A stretch of DNA of 58,931 nt, taken from the NCBI RefSeq assembly GCF_014205875.1, contig NZ_JACHEN010000034.1, positions 1 to 58,931 of the forward strand. The letters run 5' to 3'. The notes beneath the pieces were generated by a model that saw only the letters and a program-made list of their open reading frames with translations, was not told where the DNA came from and did no database searches. The stretch comes from Anaerosolibacter carboniphilus. GTDB lineage: Bacteria; Bacillota; Clostridia; Peptostreptococcales; Thermotaleaceae. A program made the translations under genes and the position numbers. Of this stretch, positions 8,482 through 16,877 are shown piece by piece (positions within the stretch are counted from its first letter, which is position 1; the number at the start of each line of letters is the position of its first letter).

Positions 8482-9402
8482 TTATTTCTTAAATATTTTT
8501 AAAAGTCTTAAATAATGATTTGCTTCACGTAATGTATGATCTCCCAATAGCGGAATTATAATTGACTTGATCTTACATTCAATTAGCCCTTGCGTTCCTT
8601 GCGCCTTAAAGTCTCGAATTGCTTTTGTGGCTTTGAAACTATCATCTGTGATCTTTTCCATTGGTATAGTCCTATCCATAGCTGCTTTTGTTTCCTCTAT
8701 CAATTTGTCAAACTCATTACTAAAATCGTTGGCTGTATTAATTAGCTCATTTTCTGTAGGATCAAGTAATCCTCGAATAAACTTTGCATGTTCTGCCATA
8801 ATTCTATTCCAGAATAATTCCTGCTCCATAGCTTCTCTTTCAATGTCTATAATTTCTCTATTTTGTAGTCTTTGAAGCATTCCCAAATAAAACTTAGCTT
8901 CTCTCATTATATGATCTATTAATAATGGATAATTGATTGTAAACATTTTACAGGATAAAACATTAGATAAAATTGTAGCTTTAAACTGTATTAATGCGGT
9001 GGTTAAACTTATAGCCCTTTGATTAATTAAAAATACTCTTTGCTCATACATCGGGTTGACTGCCATTAATCCGCCTCCCATTAATCCTGCTTCTGCTTGT
9101 GTCAATTCAATTGGTATCCTCACTCCTGTAAAATATGATGACGCCATTTCTGCTCTAAGTGTATATGGTGTTATTACTTCGCCTGATTGAAGTACAGCAG
9201 TACTGACAATGCCATTCGAAAGAGAAATGACATCTCCTAATAGCATATCAAACTCTCTTCGAAAATCATCTGCTTTCTGAGTAAAATTCGTGTCTCTAGG
9301 TGTAAATCCCAATTCTAGAAAAAATGAGTGTTCCTTCATTATTCTTGCAAAAAAAAGATGTAACTCCAATGACTGACGAACGAAATCCGAACCTGGAAGC
9401 AT
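8482..9402 (-). CDS. DUF2935 domain protein (tandem four-helix-bundle repeats)
   Basis: The 306-residue protein has two similar helical halves, each opening with a histidine-containing helix: LELHLFFARIMKEHSFFLEL near residues 12-31 and EQELFWNRIMAEHAKFIRGL in the second half, and each ending in a D-H-x-x-REAxxYL motif (DHIMREAKFYL, DHTLREANHYL). This pattern matches DUF2935, found mainly in Bacillota. The conserved His/Glu residues suggest metal binding, which is inference. Function is unknown. An AGGAGG ribosome binding site precedes the ATG. Confidence 0.82.
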   Translation of the reverse strand: MLPGSDFVRQSLELHLFFARIMKEHSFFLELGFTPRDTNFTQKADDFRREFDMLLGDVISLSNGIVSTAVLQSGEVITPYTLRAEMASSYFTGVRIPIELTQAEAGLMGGGLMAVNPMYEQRVFLINQRAISLTTALIQFKATILSNVLSCKMFTINYPLLIDHIMREAKFYLGMLQRLQNREIIDIEREAMEQELFWNRIMAEHAKFIRGLLDPTENELINTANDFSNEFDKLIEETKAAMDRTIPMEKITDDSFKATKAIRDFKAQGTQGLIECKIKSIIIPLLGDHTLREANHYLRLLKIFKK

Positions 9403-9726
9403 TGTATATTCCTCCTAAAAATATTCATACTTTGATATATATTATGCTTACGTCATATAAACTGTCACACTTTTTTATTAAGTTAAAAATATTCCGCCTT
9501 GCTATAAATCACATATCTTACTTTTTATTAGTAAAAATACTTTTTATCGTCAAGACATTATTATCTACACACAAAAAAAGAAAGCATAATCATACACTTC
9601 CTTTTTCAGCTGCTGCCTATGAATACAATCACATTCATCTTTAGTCTTCACTTTAAGATTTTTATATTCGCATGAAAATATAAAGCAATGGATATCGTCT
9701 TTTTTAATATCCTTTTACTAAAGGTA
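9403..9726. other. AT-rich intergenic region
   Basis: Between the DUF2935 start and the tRNA-Arg-derived repeat nothing convincing is encoded. It holds the ribosome binding site and presumably the promoter of the DUF2935 gene. A rightward open frame crosses it but has no ribosome binding site and overlaps the DUF2935 5' end antisense. Confidence 0.4.
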
Positions 9727-9980
9727 ACACTAGGAACTAAAAGTTACTATTTTCGATCGAATATATATCTTAGGTAACTGCGAATCAGAAGGTCGGGAGC
9801 TCGAATCTCTCTGGGCGCACCCAAAATAAGAACCTTGGATTTCCAAGGTTTTTTATTATGCATAAAATAGTTCTGATTTGCATATTTGTAGTCTAAAAGT
9901 AACGTTCTTTAGATAGTAAAGTTGATATTTGACATAATTAAAGGGAACTCTGAGAGGTTCCCTTAGTTCGTAAAATATAA
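9727..9980 (+). repeat. tRNA-Arg 3'-half repeat A (inverted relative to the others) with terminator
   Basis: Bases 9777-9821 copy the anticodon-to-3'-end half of tRNA-Arg(ACG) with two substitutions. They are followed by the tRNA's terminator (ACCTTGGATTTCCAAGGT and a T run, 9829-9858) and about 120 bp related to repeats B and C, ending in a second hairpin, AAGGGAACTCTGAGAGGTTC. The approximately 50 bp before the tRNA part also match the far side of repeat B. Repeat A therefore resembles an attachment site with both flanks, but in opposite orientation. Confidence 0.85.
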
Positions 9981-10019
9981 AAATTGTGTTTTAACTATAA
10001 ACAGATTTTATTCACAATT

Positions 10020-10205
10020 TTACTGCCATTTTCTATTTTTCTTCTCCACATTCCCATTAATTGCTGCTCCAATAGCAACTCCTAAAGCAATACCAATAGC
10101 TATATTGTCGAATAATACTCCCAGTGCAGCACCTAAAGCGATACCAACACCAATGTAAGCACCCTTCTTATTTTCTCTGTTATTATCCTTGTTAAAGTCA
10201 GACAT
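10020..10205 (-). CDS. Small glycine-zipper membrane protein
   Basis: The ATG at 10205 follows GGAAGGTG at good spacing and is preferred over a GTG nine bases upstream. The 61-residue product has a polar N-terminus and two small-residue-rich hydrophobic stretches with alternating Gly/Ala (GVGIALGAALGVLF and IAIGIALGVAIGAAI), typical of glycine-zipper proteins. A basic tail follows. No function can be assigned. It lies between the inverted tRNA-Arg repeats. Confidence 0.65.
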   Translation of the reverse strand: MSDFNKDNNRENKKGAYIGVGIALGAALGVLFDNIAIGIALGVAIGAAINGNVEKKNRKWQ

Positions 10206-10288
10206 ATTGAACACCTTCCTACATAATATAAGTAATCCTTATTATGCATCTTTTAAATTTTCTTCATTATCAAAATCTTATTCTTACA

Positions 10289-10912
10289 CTACTTAATTGT
10301 ATTTTTTTGTTTATGATATAAACTGTTGGCTTTAATTGAAAAACAAAAATATAAAACTAATGCTATAGGAATACCTAGCCATACCAAAGCTCTAATAATT
10401 GCAAATGGTGTTTCAAATAAAAAAGCTCTCCAAAATAATGAACCATTCATTTCCCATAATCCTTGAGTATAGTAGAGAAGTTTAGGATTATATATTGCAT
10501 TAATATCAATAGTTTTCGTAGATTTAAGAGCTATAAAAATTGGAAAGTATGATATTCCGAGCATTAGCCACATATCAGATAATCTTTTGTATCTTGCTGC
10601 TTTAGACATGTTATCAGAAAAAATGTCCTCTTCACTATTTTTTCCAATTTTTTTGAAGTATTGTGTTCCTGAATGTTTAGTACCAGCTATATGGTTCCAA
10701 CCGCTATCTTCAAACAGAGAGCAGTAGTCAATAAAATCCTCTTTATTTTTAAAAGATCTATAATCAATTCTTATTGTAGCATTTTCTGCTTTTGTAGAAC
10801 GAAATTTATATCCAAAACGTACATCTTCTAATTCATATCCACTTCTAGCCATATCATTTAACCATTTTTCTTCTTTGTCATAATCTATAAAAAATTTAAA
10901 TTTTCTCATCAT
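10289..10912 (-). CDS. DUF2812 domain membrane protein
   Basis: The 207-residue protein has the DUF2812 pattern: a soluble N-terminal domain starting KFKFFIDYDKEEKWLNDMARSGYELE, then two C-terminal membrane helices (about residues 115-135 and 165-195). DUF2812 proteins are nearly always paired with a PadR regulator, as here, where the PadR gene ends 12 bp upstream. They are thought to act with PadR in envelope or antibiotic responses, but the mechanism is unknown. The pair forms a leftward operon. Confidence 0.82.
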   Translation of the reverse strand: MMRKFKFFIDYDKEEKWLNDMARSGYELEDVRFGYKFRSTKAENATIRIDYRSFKNKEDFIDYCSLFEDSGWNHIAGTKHSGTQYFKKIGKNSEEDIFSDNMSKAARYKRLSDMWLMLGISYFPIFIALKSTKTIDINAIYNPKLLYYTQGLWEMNGSLFWRAFLFETPFAIIRALVWLGIPIALVLYFCFSIKANSLYHKQKNTIK

Positions 10913-10924
10913 AATCCTCCTGAA

Positions 10925-11239
10925 TTATAGTTTTAACAGGCTTTTTGTTATTCTAGTCAAATGATTCATTCTTTCAAAGTCTAATAACAAAACTTCTTTT
11001 CCTTTTTCAGTAATAACATAAACTTTTCGACGAGTATCGTCGCTTTTAACCGATTGTATTAATTTTTGTTTAAGCAAATTCTCAATAGCCCCATAGAGTG
11101 TCCCTGCTGCTATCTTAACTTGGTTATTGCTTAATTCTTCAATCTTTTGCATGATAATATATCCATGAGCAGGTTCTAATAATGCTAAAAGTATATAGTA
11201 AGTTGTTTCTGTTAATGGCAAATTTTTATCTCTATTCAT
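10925..11239 (-). CDS. PadR-family transcriptional regulator
   Basis: This 104-residue protein is a short PadR regulator. The winged helix is clear: LTETTYYILLALLEPAHGYIIM, KIEELSNNQVKIAAGTLYGAIENLLKQ and a wing reading RKVYVITEKGKEVL. PadR proteins repress their own operon until a ligand or stress signal releases them. The promoter carries a large palindrome inside the -35/-10 spacer, which fits autorepression of itself and the downstream DUF2812 gene. The start has a GGGAGGCG ribosome binding site. Confidence 0.9.
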   Translation of the reverse strand: MNRDKNLPLTETTYYILLALLEPAHGYIIMQKIEELSNNQVKIAAGTLYGAIENLLKQKLIQSVKSDDTRRKVYVITEKGKEVLLLDFERMNHLTRITKSLLKL

Positions 11240-11264
11240 AGTCGCCTCCCATTGATCAGTGAAA

Positions 11265-11318
11265 CTATTCAGTCAAACTGTATAGTTATATTGTATACAG
11301 TCTGACTGTATATGTCAA
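11265..11318 (-). promoter_or_regulatory. PadR operon promoter with palindromic operators
   Basis: Read leftward, a perfect TTGACA (11313-11318), a 17-bp spacer and TACAAT (11290-11295) make a strong promoter. The spacer is filled by TATACAGTCTGACTGTATA (11294-11312), a 19-bp palindrome with one central base. A degenerate second copy (ATACAGTTTGACTGAATA) follows about 20 bp downstream. This is a likely PadR autorepression site. Confidence 0.8.
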
Positions 11319-11606
11319 TACTAAAAAAGCCTTATAACTTTTTTGTTATAAAGCTAATATAAATAATCATTAATTCGCAATTTTCTACAATTACAAATCA
11401 GGGAACCTATTACTGATTCTCTTTAAAAGTAACCCAAAATCAACAGTATTATTTAACAGAGCCTAAATTGACATTACAAAATAATCACTATAAAATGAAA
11501 CTAATCGGAAATGAAAAGTATTAAATTGTACATAATGGAACTACCATATGAAATTTTATTAAAAGCAGCTATAGTTTATAATCAATAAAAAGGAGGATTA
11601 TATAGA

Positions 11607-12569
11607 ATGACTAATGCACATATGATATGGCCTGATAAGGTAACAATTTGCGAAGTAGGTTTACGAGATGGTTTACAAAATGAGAAAAAAATACTTAATA
11701 TAGAGGAAAAACTACAACTTCTTGATTCGGTAGTAGAATCAGGCATCAAAATTATTGAGATAGGCTCTTTTGTACATCCTAAAGCAATTCTTCAAATGGC
11801 AGATACAGAGGAAGTTGCTAGAAGAATGAAAAGAGTAAATGGAGTTGAATATCGTGCCTTGGTACCTAATCTTAAAGGGTTGGAGCATGCCCATGCATCT
11901 GGAATAACAAAAGCAAAATTAACTGTTTCCGTTAGCAAGTCTCATTGTATTAATAACTTCAATCTGCCCCCTCTAGAAATGATGAAAGGGTTTATTCCTT
12001 GTGCTGAATATGCTGATAAAAATAATATGAAATTGTCTGGTGCAATGTCTTCGGCATGGGGTTGTGCCTTTGAAGGTAAAATTCCTATCCAACAGATAGA
12101 AGAAATTGTACAAAAATATTTGGAACTTGGTATTACTGAATTATCTTTATCAGATGCTACTGGAATGGCAAACCCTCGTCAGGTTTTTGAAGTTGGAAAG
12201 TATTTTATAAAGACATTTCCACAGGTAAATTGGATTTTACATTTACATGATACACGTGGTATGGCAATCGGGAATATTGTTGCAGGTCTTCAAGCTGGAT
12301 TTAATGCTTTTGATGGAGCTTTTGCAGGGTTAGGTGGCTGTCCATATATTCCAGGTGCTTCTGGAAATATTTCTACTGAAGATGTGGTACACTTGTTGCA
12401 TGAAATGGGAATAGATACAGGTGTCGACCTCGAAAAAGCAATGAATACAGCACGCATTGCAGAAAAGATGATTGGTCATCAAGGGCATAGTTCCGTTTTA
12501 AGAGGTGGTCGTTGCGAAGATCTAACTAAGGAAAAGGCACAATACCAAAATAATAAGCAGTTAAGATAA
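11607..12569 (+). CDS. Hydroxymethylglutaryl-CoA lyase-like enzyme
   Basis: The 320-residue TIM-barrel protein has the HMGL-like hallmarks: CEVGLRDGLQNE with the metal-binding Asp (residues 15-26), EIGSFVHPK, LHLHDTRGMA with the metal-binding histidines, and the Cys-containing loop GLGGCPYIPGASGN near the active site. HMG-CoA lyase cleaves HMG-CoA to acetoacetate and acetyl-CoA; related bacterial enzymes act on other 3-hydroxyacyl-CoAs. The ATG follows AAAGGAGG. It is alone in its transcription unit inside the inverted tRNA-Arg repeats, away from leucine-degradation genes, so it looks like mobile metabolic cargo. Confidence 0.87.
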   Translation: MTNAHMIWPDKVTICEVGLRDGLQNEKKILNIEEKLQLLDSVVESGIKIIEIGSFVHPKAILQMADTEEVARRMKRVNGVEYRALVPNLKGLEHAHASGITKAKLTVSVSKSHCINNFNLPPLEMMKGFIPCAEYADKNNMKLSGAMSSAWGCAFEGKIPIQQIEEIVQKYLELGITELSLSDATGMANPRQVFEVGKYFIKTFPQVNWILHLHDTRGMAIGNIVAGLQAGFNAFDGAFAGLGGCPYIPGASGNISTEDVVHLLHEMGIDTGVDLEKAMNTARIAEKMIGHQGHSSVLRGGRCEDLTKEKAQYQNNKQLR

Positions 12570-12679
12570 TATATTTATTATATAAATAGAATAAATAGGC
12601 TCTGTTGAAAAATATTGTTGAAATGAATGCTATTAATATTGCTAATTATTAAATTTGTTATGGCGTAATATTCTTATTT

Positions 12680-12960
12680 TACGAACTAAGGGAATTTCAT
12701 GAGAGATTCTCTTTTATAATGCTATAAAATCAACCTTACGGTCTAAAAAACGTTAGTTTTAGACTACAAATATGCAAGTCAGAACTATTTTATGCATAAT
12801 AAAAAACCTTGGAAATCCAAGGTTCTTATTTTTGGTGCGCCCAGAGAGATTCGAACTCCCGACCTTCTGATTCGTAGTTACTCAGAACATATGTTCGATA
12901 AGAGATAGTATCCTTTGTCTTCTTGTGTTACCTATAGACATATATTTTATTCCTGACCGT
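12680..12960 (-). repeat. tRNA-Arg 3'-half repeat B (attachment-site relic)
   Basis: Bases 12834-12878 are identical to the 3' half of tRNA-Arg(ACG), preceded on the left by the tRNA terminator hairpin (CCTTGGAAATCCAAGG) and about 130 bp shared with repeat C. The right flank (to about 12960) matches the flank of repeat A in inverse orientation. B and C are direct repeats bounding the 8-kb Rep/integrase element; A and B are inverted repeats bounding the 3-kb PadR/HMG-lyase segment. Confidence 0.88.
12885..12896. promoter_or_regulatory. Perfect LexA-type box beside attachment repeat B
   Basis: GAACATATGTTC is a perfect 12-bp palindrome fitting the Bacillota SOS box (GAAC-N4-GTTC), six bases from the tRNA-derived core. 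No start codon follows closely on the right; the SIR2 gene ends nearby in the opposite direction. It may be an integrase accessory site that happens to look like a LexA box. Confidence 0.55.
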
Positions 12961-13035
12961 ACTGCAAACCCCTACGGAATCATATACTAAGTTTATTTGC
13001 ACAGAACTTACAAAATATCAACTCCATTTTTTATT

Positions 13036-14379
13036 CTATAGGAAAGGCGTGTGATGAAATACAATATCGCCAGATTCATTCGTAATGTGCGAAACATATT
13101 TGGATGCATATTCATAGGAAGTTTTATGTAGTTCTTTTGCATTTTGTATTATACTTTTATACTCATCTAGTGTGCTTATGCTATGATCGTAACCGAATAC
13201 GAAGTATAATGGTAAACCACTACGCTCTTCCTCATCCATTAATAGAAAAACTAACCCATTCATGTAACCCTCAATATATGCGACATCATGATATACTTTT
13301 TTCTTTAGCTTTTCCTTTCTCTTTTTTTCATATGCCCGCAAAGTATTTCCTATGGCACATGCATGTGAGTAATTGCCTGTACGTTTTAAAGCTAGTATTC
13401 GTTCAAATGCATGAATAAGACCGTCCTGATAACACAACGAATATAATATTTGCGGGTAGCTTTTGATATTAAAAGCTTCTGATAACAGGCTATGTTCTTC
13501 TTCAACCTCAAATAGCATTCTAGCGACTGAGGAGAACTCATCATCTGGTATTAGAAGATTCCTAGCAATGAGGTGCTCCTTAAGTACGGTGATAAAATAA
13601 GTTGCATCTGTTATGATTGGAGTTATATTCATGTCCTTAAATTTTTCTACAGCTGATTCATCAAGTGTTACAATATAGGCATGTGGAATTAAGCCATTCA
13701 TCTCCTTTATTAGTGAATTATAAATACTATTAAAATCTTCATCACCGAAGGAATATCCAATAAAAATTATGTATTTTGTTGCCAACATTAACTTTAAACT
13801 ACTTCCAATAAGTCCTGAATTAAGTCTTTCTTGACATTTAGCATAATCATCCTCGGTAGCAACAATAGAGCCATAATTGTTAATTGAGCCGTGAATTTTT
13901 AGTACCTTTCTTCCAGGCATATTCCAAAAAACAAAATCTTCTGGAAATACTATAGGAGTTGCACCACAATATCTCTCAAACAGATCATCCCAATTTGTTG
14001 TAATTATGTTTTGAATTGGATATATTGTTGATAATTCTCTATGAAATTCTGAGGCTGTCCTTTCTAGCTCAGGAAATGCTGTTACATAGTCAAATCTATT
14101 TTTTATTTTTTGAAGTAGTTTGGCTCTGCCATTTGTCTTTTCACAAAATTTACTCATTAATTTTGAAAAACTTAGGTTGTCTTCTATTTCAAGTTCATTT
14201 TTTATTTCTCGATATAGAGTATATGGATAAACTTTTTTGGACTCCGTACTAACACCTGCTCCTGCAAATATTATTAACTCATCATCTATTAATGCATCTA
14301 TAATATCAGAGGGTAGTTCAAAATCCTTTTTATTCTTACAAAACTCGCATTCACAATTTTTATTTATTTTACTATTCAT
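13036..14379 (-). CDS. SIR2-domain protein, candidate anti-phage NADase effector
   Basis: The 447-residue protein has a SIR2_2-type domain in about residues 25-270. The NAD-binding motif IIFAGAGVS (37-44), TTNWDDLFE (127-135), the catalytic His in KIHGSI (161-166) and IGYSFGDEDF (207-216) are all visible. The rest is helical with no recognised domain. The N-terminus has a CECEFCK cysteine cluster. SIR2 domains of this class in defence systems (Thoeris, DSR, SIR2-HerA) deplete NAD+ on infection. The upstream leftward gene encodes a two-TM protein, so the two may work as a pair. The link to defence is inference from domain type and mobile context. Confidence 0.85.
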   Translation of the reverse strand: MNSKINKNCECEFCKNKKDFELPSDIIDALIDDELIIFAGAGVSTESKKVYPYTLYREIKNELEIEDNLSFSKLMSKFCEKTNGRAKLLQKIKNRFDYVTAFPELERTASEFHRELSTIYPIQNIITTNWDDLFERYCGATPIVFPEDFVFWNMPGRKVLKIHGSINNYGSIVATEDDYAKCQERLNSGLIGSSLKLMLATKYIIFIGYSFGDEDFNSIYNSLIKEMNGLIPHAYIVTLDESAVEKFKDMNITPIITDATYFITVLKEHLIARNLLIPDDEFSSVARMLFEVEEEHSLLSEAFNIKSYPQILYSLCYQDGLIHAFERILALKRTGNYSHACAIGNTLRAYEKKRKEKLKKKVYHDVAYIEGYMNGLVFLLMDEEERSGLPLYFVFGYDHSISTLDEYKSIIQNAKELHKTSYEYASKYVSHITNESGDIVFHHTPFL

Positions 14380-14464
14380 AGATGCTATACCCCCATATCT
14401 ATTTTATCTTTTTTATCCAGAAACTTCACAAAAGCCATTAACTTTTTCTCTTGGTTCTTTACTG

Positions 14465-14492
14465 AACTGTTCCCTAAAGGCATATTTTAAAG
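14465..14492. repeat. Family 1 intergenic repeat, partial copy
   Basis: TTCCCTAAAGGCATATTTTA matches the first part of the repeats at 15279 and 15781. It sits between the two-TM protein gene and the SIR2 gene, as the other copies sit between neighbouring genes. Confidence 0.5.
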
Positions 14493-14510
14493 CTATTTTA
14501 GACTCTTCCA

Positions 14511-15188
14511 TTAGTCAGTATATTTTTTTGTTAAAAGCGGTGGAGATAGACTAAAGACAATCATAGAGTTTGGATAGAATCCTAGTTTCTTTTCACTATT
14601 ATTTCTAAAAATAACTGTTTGTTCATACTGATCGCCTAACAGATTTTTAAATAAAAGAGAAATCTTATATTCACCATCAACAATTTTTTTCGAAGGTAGT
14701 TTGATATAAAAATGTTTCTCTTCATTCAAACCTAGATTAAAGCAAAGTTTTTTTTGTAAATCTCCTGTATGTGAATCCTCAAATGTTATGTCAATCGCTG
14801 AACCAAAACCTATATTTTTTAATGTCACATAACATCCTTCATTTTCAGTCATTGACGATAGCGCCTCAATATAAATAGCTTCATATGTAATTTCGTTTTT
14901 TGCATTTGCACGGCTATTGTACTCAATTATACTTATATAGGGCAAAGTTAATCTGCGCTTGTCGTCGATATCTTTTTCTTTGGAATATTTTAAAGTTAAA
15001 TATATACCAAATATAGTAGCAATACCTCCAATAACTCCCCCCAGATAGCTTCCATAAAAACTGATCCATGCATCTATATTGCCTTTAGCTAATGGTGTAG
15101 AAAATAGCATAAGTATATTAACTATTAATGGCATTATCAAGATCAATAAAATCATAAGCATTGGTAGCATGAATTTCTCTCTTTTCAT
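14511..15188 (-). CDS. Two-TM membrane protein upstream of the SIR2 gene
   Basis: The 225-residue protein has two N-terminal membrane helices (about residues 8-30 and 42-66, the second with the glycine-rich SYLGGVIGGIATIFGIYLTL) and then a soluble domain of about 155 residues rich in beta-strand-like sequence. No family was recognised. It is transcribed toward the SIR2 gene with a 131-bp gap. A membrane-anchored protein beside a SIR2 effector could be a sensor or anchor; that is inference only. Confidence 0.6.
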   Translation of the reverse strand: MKREKFMLPMLMILLILIMPLIVNILMLFSTPLAKGNIDAWISFYGSYLGGVIGGIATIFGIYLTLKYSKEKDIDDKRRLTLPYISIIEYNSRANAKNEITYEAIYIEALSSMTENEGCYVTLKNIGFGSAIDITFEDSHTGDLQKKLCFNLGLNEEKHFYIKLPSKKIVDGEYKISLLFKNLLGDQYEQTVIFRNNSEKKLGFYPNSMIVFSLSPPLLTKKYTD

Positions 15189-15278
15189 AAAATCCTCCTA
15201 ACTACAATCAATGGTCTATACGACGTTTAAAACAAATACTACCATCATAAATCTGATGATATCCTATCATATTAAACT

Positions 15279-15314
15279 ATTCCTTAAAGATATATTTGTG
15301 GACTAGTTGGAAAT
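15279..15314. repeat. Family 1 intergenic repeat
   Basis: This copy starts ATTCCTTAAAGATATATTTG and continues GGACTAGTTGGAAATATG. It is about 80% identical to the copy at 15781. It separates two leftward cargo genes. A short hairpin pairing AAGGGA with TCCCTT follows at 15334-15355 and may terminate the upstream gene. Confidence 0.6.
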
Positions 15315-15381
15315 ATGATAATTATTAAGGGATGTCATTTTTAACTTCCCTTAATTCATATATTTCAAGAATAAAATATTG

Positions 15382-15741
15382 TTACAATCCCTTAATAGGG
15401 AAATCTAATTCATTTTCTGGCAAACCAAGCGAACGACCATATTTTAAGACCTCGCTCCAAGTTTTTTTATCCTCATAATTGAATTCAAATGTCTTACCAC
15501 TAAAAATAGCAATAATATCTGTTCCTTTCCAAAAATGCATATACCAATCGCCAACAATATGTTTAGATAATTCCTGTATTTCTTCCTTCGATACATTGGC
15601 CTCATACATATGCCATCTATCAGCAGGATTTGCATGACCTGTTATATAGATCTTTCTAAAATCTAACCTGTTAAGCATTCTATTATCGTCAAGGCTTTCT
15701 TCTACAATGATCCCAATATAATCCTTAGGCATAATCTTCAC
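15382..15741 (-). CDS. Hypothetical cargo protein, 119 residues
   Basis: This is a soluble acidic protein with no signal peptide or membrane segment. It starts MKIMPKDYIGIIVEESLDDN and is rich in aromatic residues in the middle (DRWHMYEANV, DWYMHFWKG). No family was recognised. It stands alone between copies of the family 1 repeat, so it looks like a separate cassette in the element's cargo block. Confidence 0.55.
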   Translation of the reverse strand: MKIMPKDYIGIIVEESLDDNRMLNRLDFRKIYITGHANPADRWHMYEANVSKEEIQELSKHIVGDWYMHFWKGTDIIAIFSGKTFEFNYEDKKTWSEVLKYGRSLGLPENELDFPIKGL

Positions 15742-15780
15742 TCCTCACATAATTTAGCTTTACGAACTGTAATATTAACG

Positions 15781-15887
15781 ATTCCTTAAAGGCATATTGG
15801 CGGATTAGTTGAAAGTAACAAAATTACCCTTGTGTTACTTTCGTATTAATCCTGTTGCTACATAATATAAGAATATTACGAACTAAA
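15781..15887. repeat. Family 1 plus family 2 intergenic repeats
   Basis: Bases 15781-15814 are family 1 (ATTCCTTAAAGGCATATTGG, then CGGATTAGTTGAAAG). Bases 15843-15887 are family 2, containing TTAATCCTGTTGCTAC and ending in TTACGAACTAAAG. Together they fill the gap between two leftward cargo genes. Confidence 0.65.
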
Positions 15888-15896
15888 GCATATCAA

Positions 15897-16484
15897 TTAT
15901 TCATAGCCTTTGAATGGCTTTTGCTCTGCATAGTAAGGTGATATATTTCCATTTATTTTCGTTAATTCCTTGCCATCTGCTGAAATTCCAATAATATTAA
16001 AGTCTGAACCTTGAAATTTTTTCATATAAACAAGCCATATTCTTATGCCATTAGTATTAATAATTTTTGCTTCATCTTCAATATTTCTTTTCTTCTCCAC
16101 AATCTTTACTTCACTAATATCTGGATTTCCAATAACTCCGAAATATATTGGCAGTGAGGTTTTTTCTATATTTGGATAATAGCTGTGGGTTAGTCCAAAT
16201 TTTTTTGCTGCTAATTTTATATCCCCGTGAGCACCACTATAAACAGTTTTAAATCCGAATATGCTCTTTCTTACGACGGCAACATATAAACCATCCTTGC
16301 CTACAATATTACAGAATACTATACTTCCTTTGTCAGTTTCTTCTTCATGGATAATGCTTATTGGCATTGAGCCTGGTGAGGTTATTGCTTCTTCAATTGT
16401 TTTTGAATCTTCATTAAATTTAAGCACTAAGAATGACAAAACAATTATTATTGATAAAACAATTAAACCTACTTTCTTTTTCAT
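15897..16484 (-). CDS. Hypothetical protein with N-terminal membrane anchor
   Basis: The 195-residue protein begins MKKKVGLIVLSIIIVLSFLV, a single membrane anchor or uncleaved signal. There is no lipobox cysteine, so it is not an obvious lipoprotein. The remaining ~170 residues are predicted extracytoplasmic and lack a recognised domain, though the general make-up is like small exported proteins of Bacillus and Clostridium. Its role in the cargo block is unknown. Confidence 0.6.
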   Translation of the reverse strand: MKKKVGLIVLSIIIVLSFLVLKFNEDSKTIEEAITSPGSMPISIIHEEETDKGSIVFCNIVGKDGLYVAVVRKSIFGFKTVYSGAHGDIKLAAKKFGLTHSYYPNIEKTSLPIYFGVIGNPDISEVKIVEKKRNIEDEAKIINTNGIRIWLVYMKKFQGSDFNIIGISADGKELTKINGNISPYYAEQKPFKGYE

Positions 16485-16506
16485 ATGCTACCCCCTCAAT
16501 AAGTAG

Positions 16507-16877
16507 TTCGTATTATTCGACTACTACAACCTAAAGCTTGCTGTTTATTACTTCTCTATTGTCCGTGAATTTCCTTTAAAGCAATAAACGCTCTTATGTC
16601 TTTATGAAAGATACATTTAATCCCTTAAGACAGAAATGGACTCTGTCCTTTCCTATCACGTTAAATCACCTTTTAACGAATATTTTCCTTTATCGCACCA
16701 GAGCGCACGTTCTATGGAAAGACATAAAAAATAAGGTAGGATCTCTCCTACCATATCGGTAAATGTGTATTTCATAATATAAGCAAAATGATATAAGATG
16801 TTAAATACAGGGGTCTATTTTTCTTTAAGTAAAACGCCCTCTGAACAAAATACTAGTACAGTATCATCTATCTTTCA
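16507..16877. other. Intergenic region with a hairpin and no gene
   Basis: No coding frame with a ribosome binding site was found. It contains the presumed promoter of the 195-residue protein gene, an unrelated hairpin at 16735-16752 and AT-rich filler. It may be what is left of a lost cargo gene. Confidence 0.4.
16735..16752. terminator. Hairpin, possible terminator
   Basis: GGTAGGA and TCCTACC form a 7-bp stem with a four-base loop. Only a moderate A/T run flanks it (ATAAAAAATAA on the left), which would suit leftward termination of DUF4177. Confidence 0.45.

Noticed and set aside
9324..9644. Rightward open frame at the DUF2935 5' end
   Set aside because: No ribosome binding site, no recognisable domain, and it overlaps the DUF2935 start antisense.
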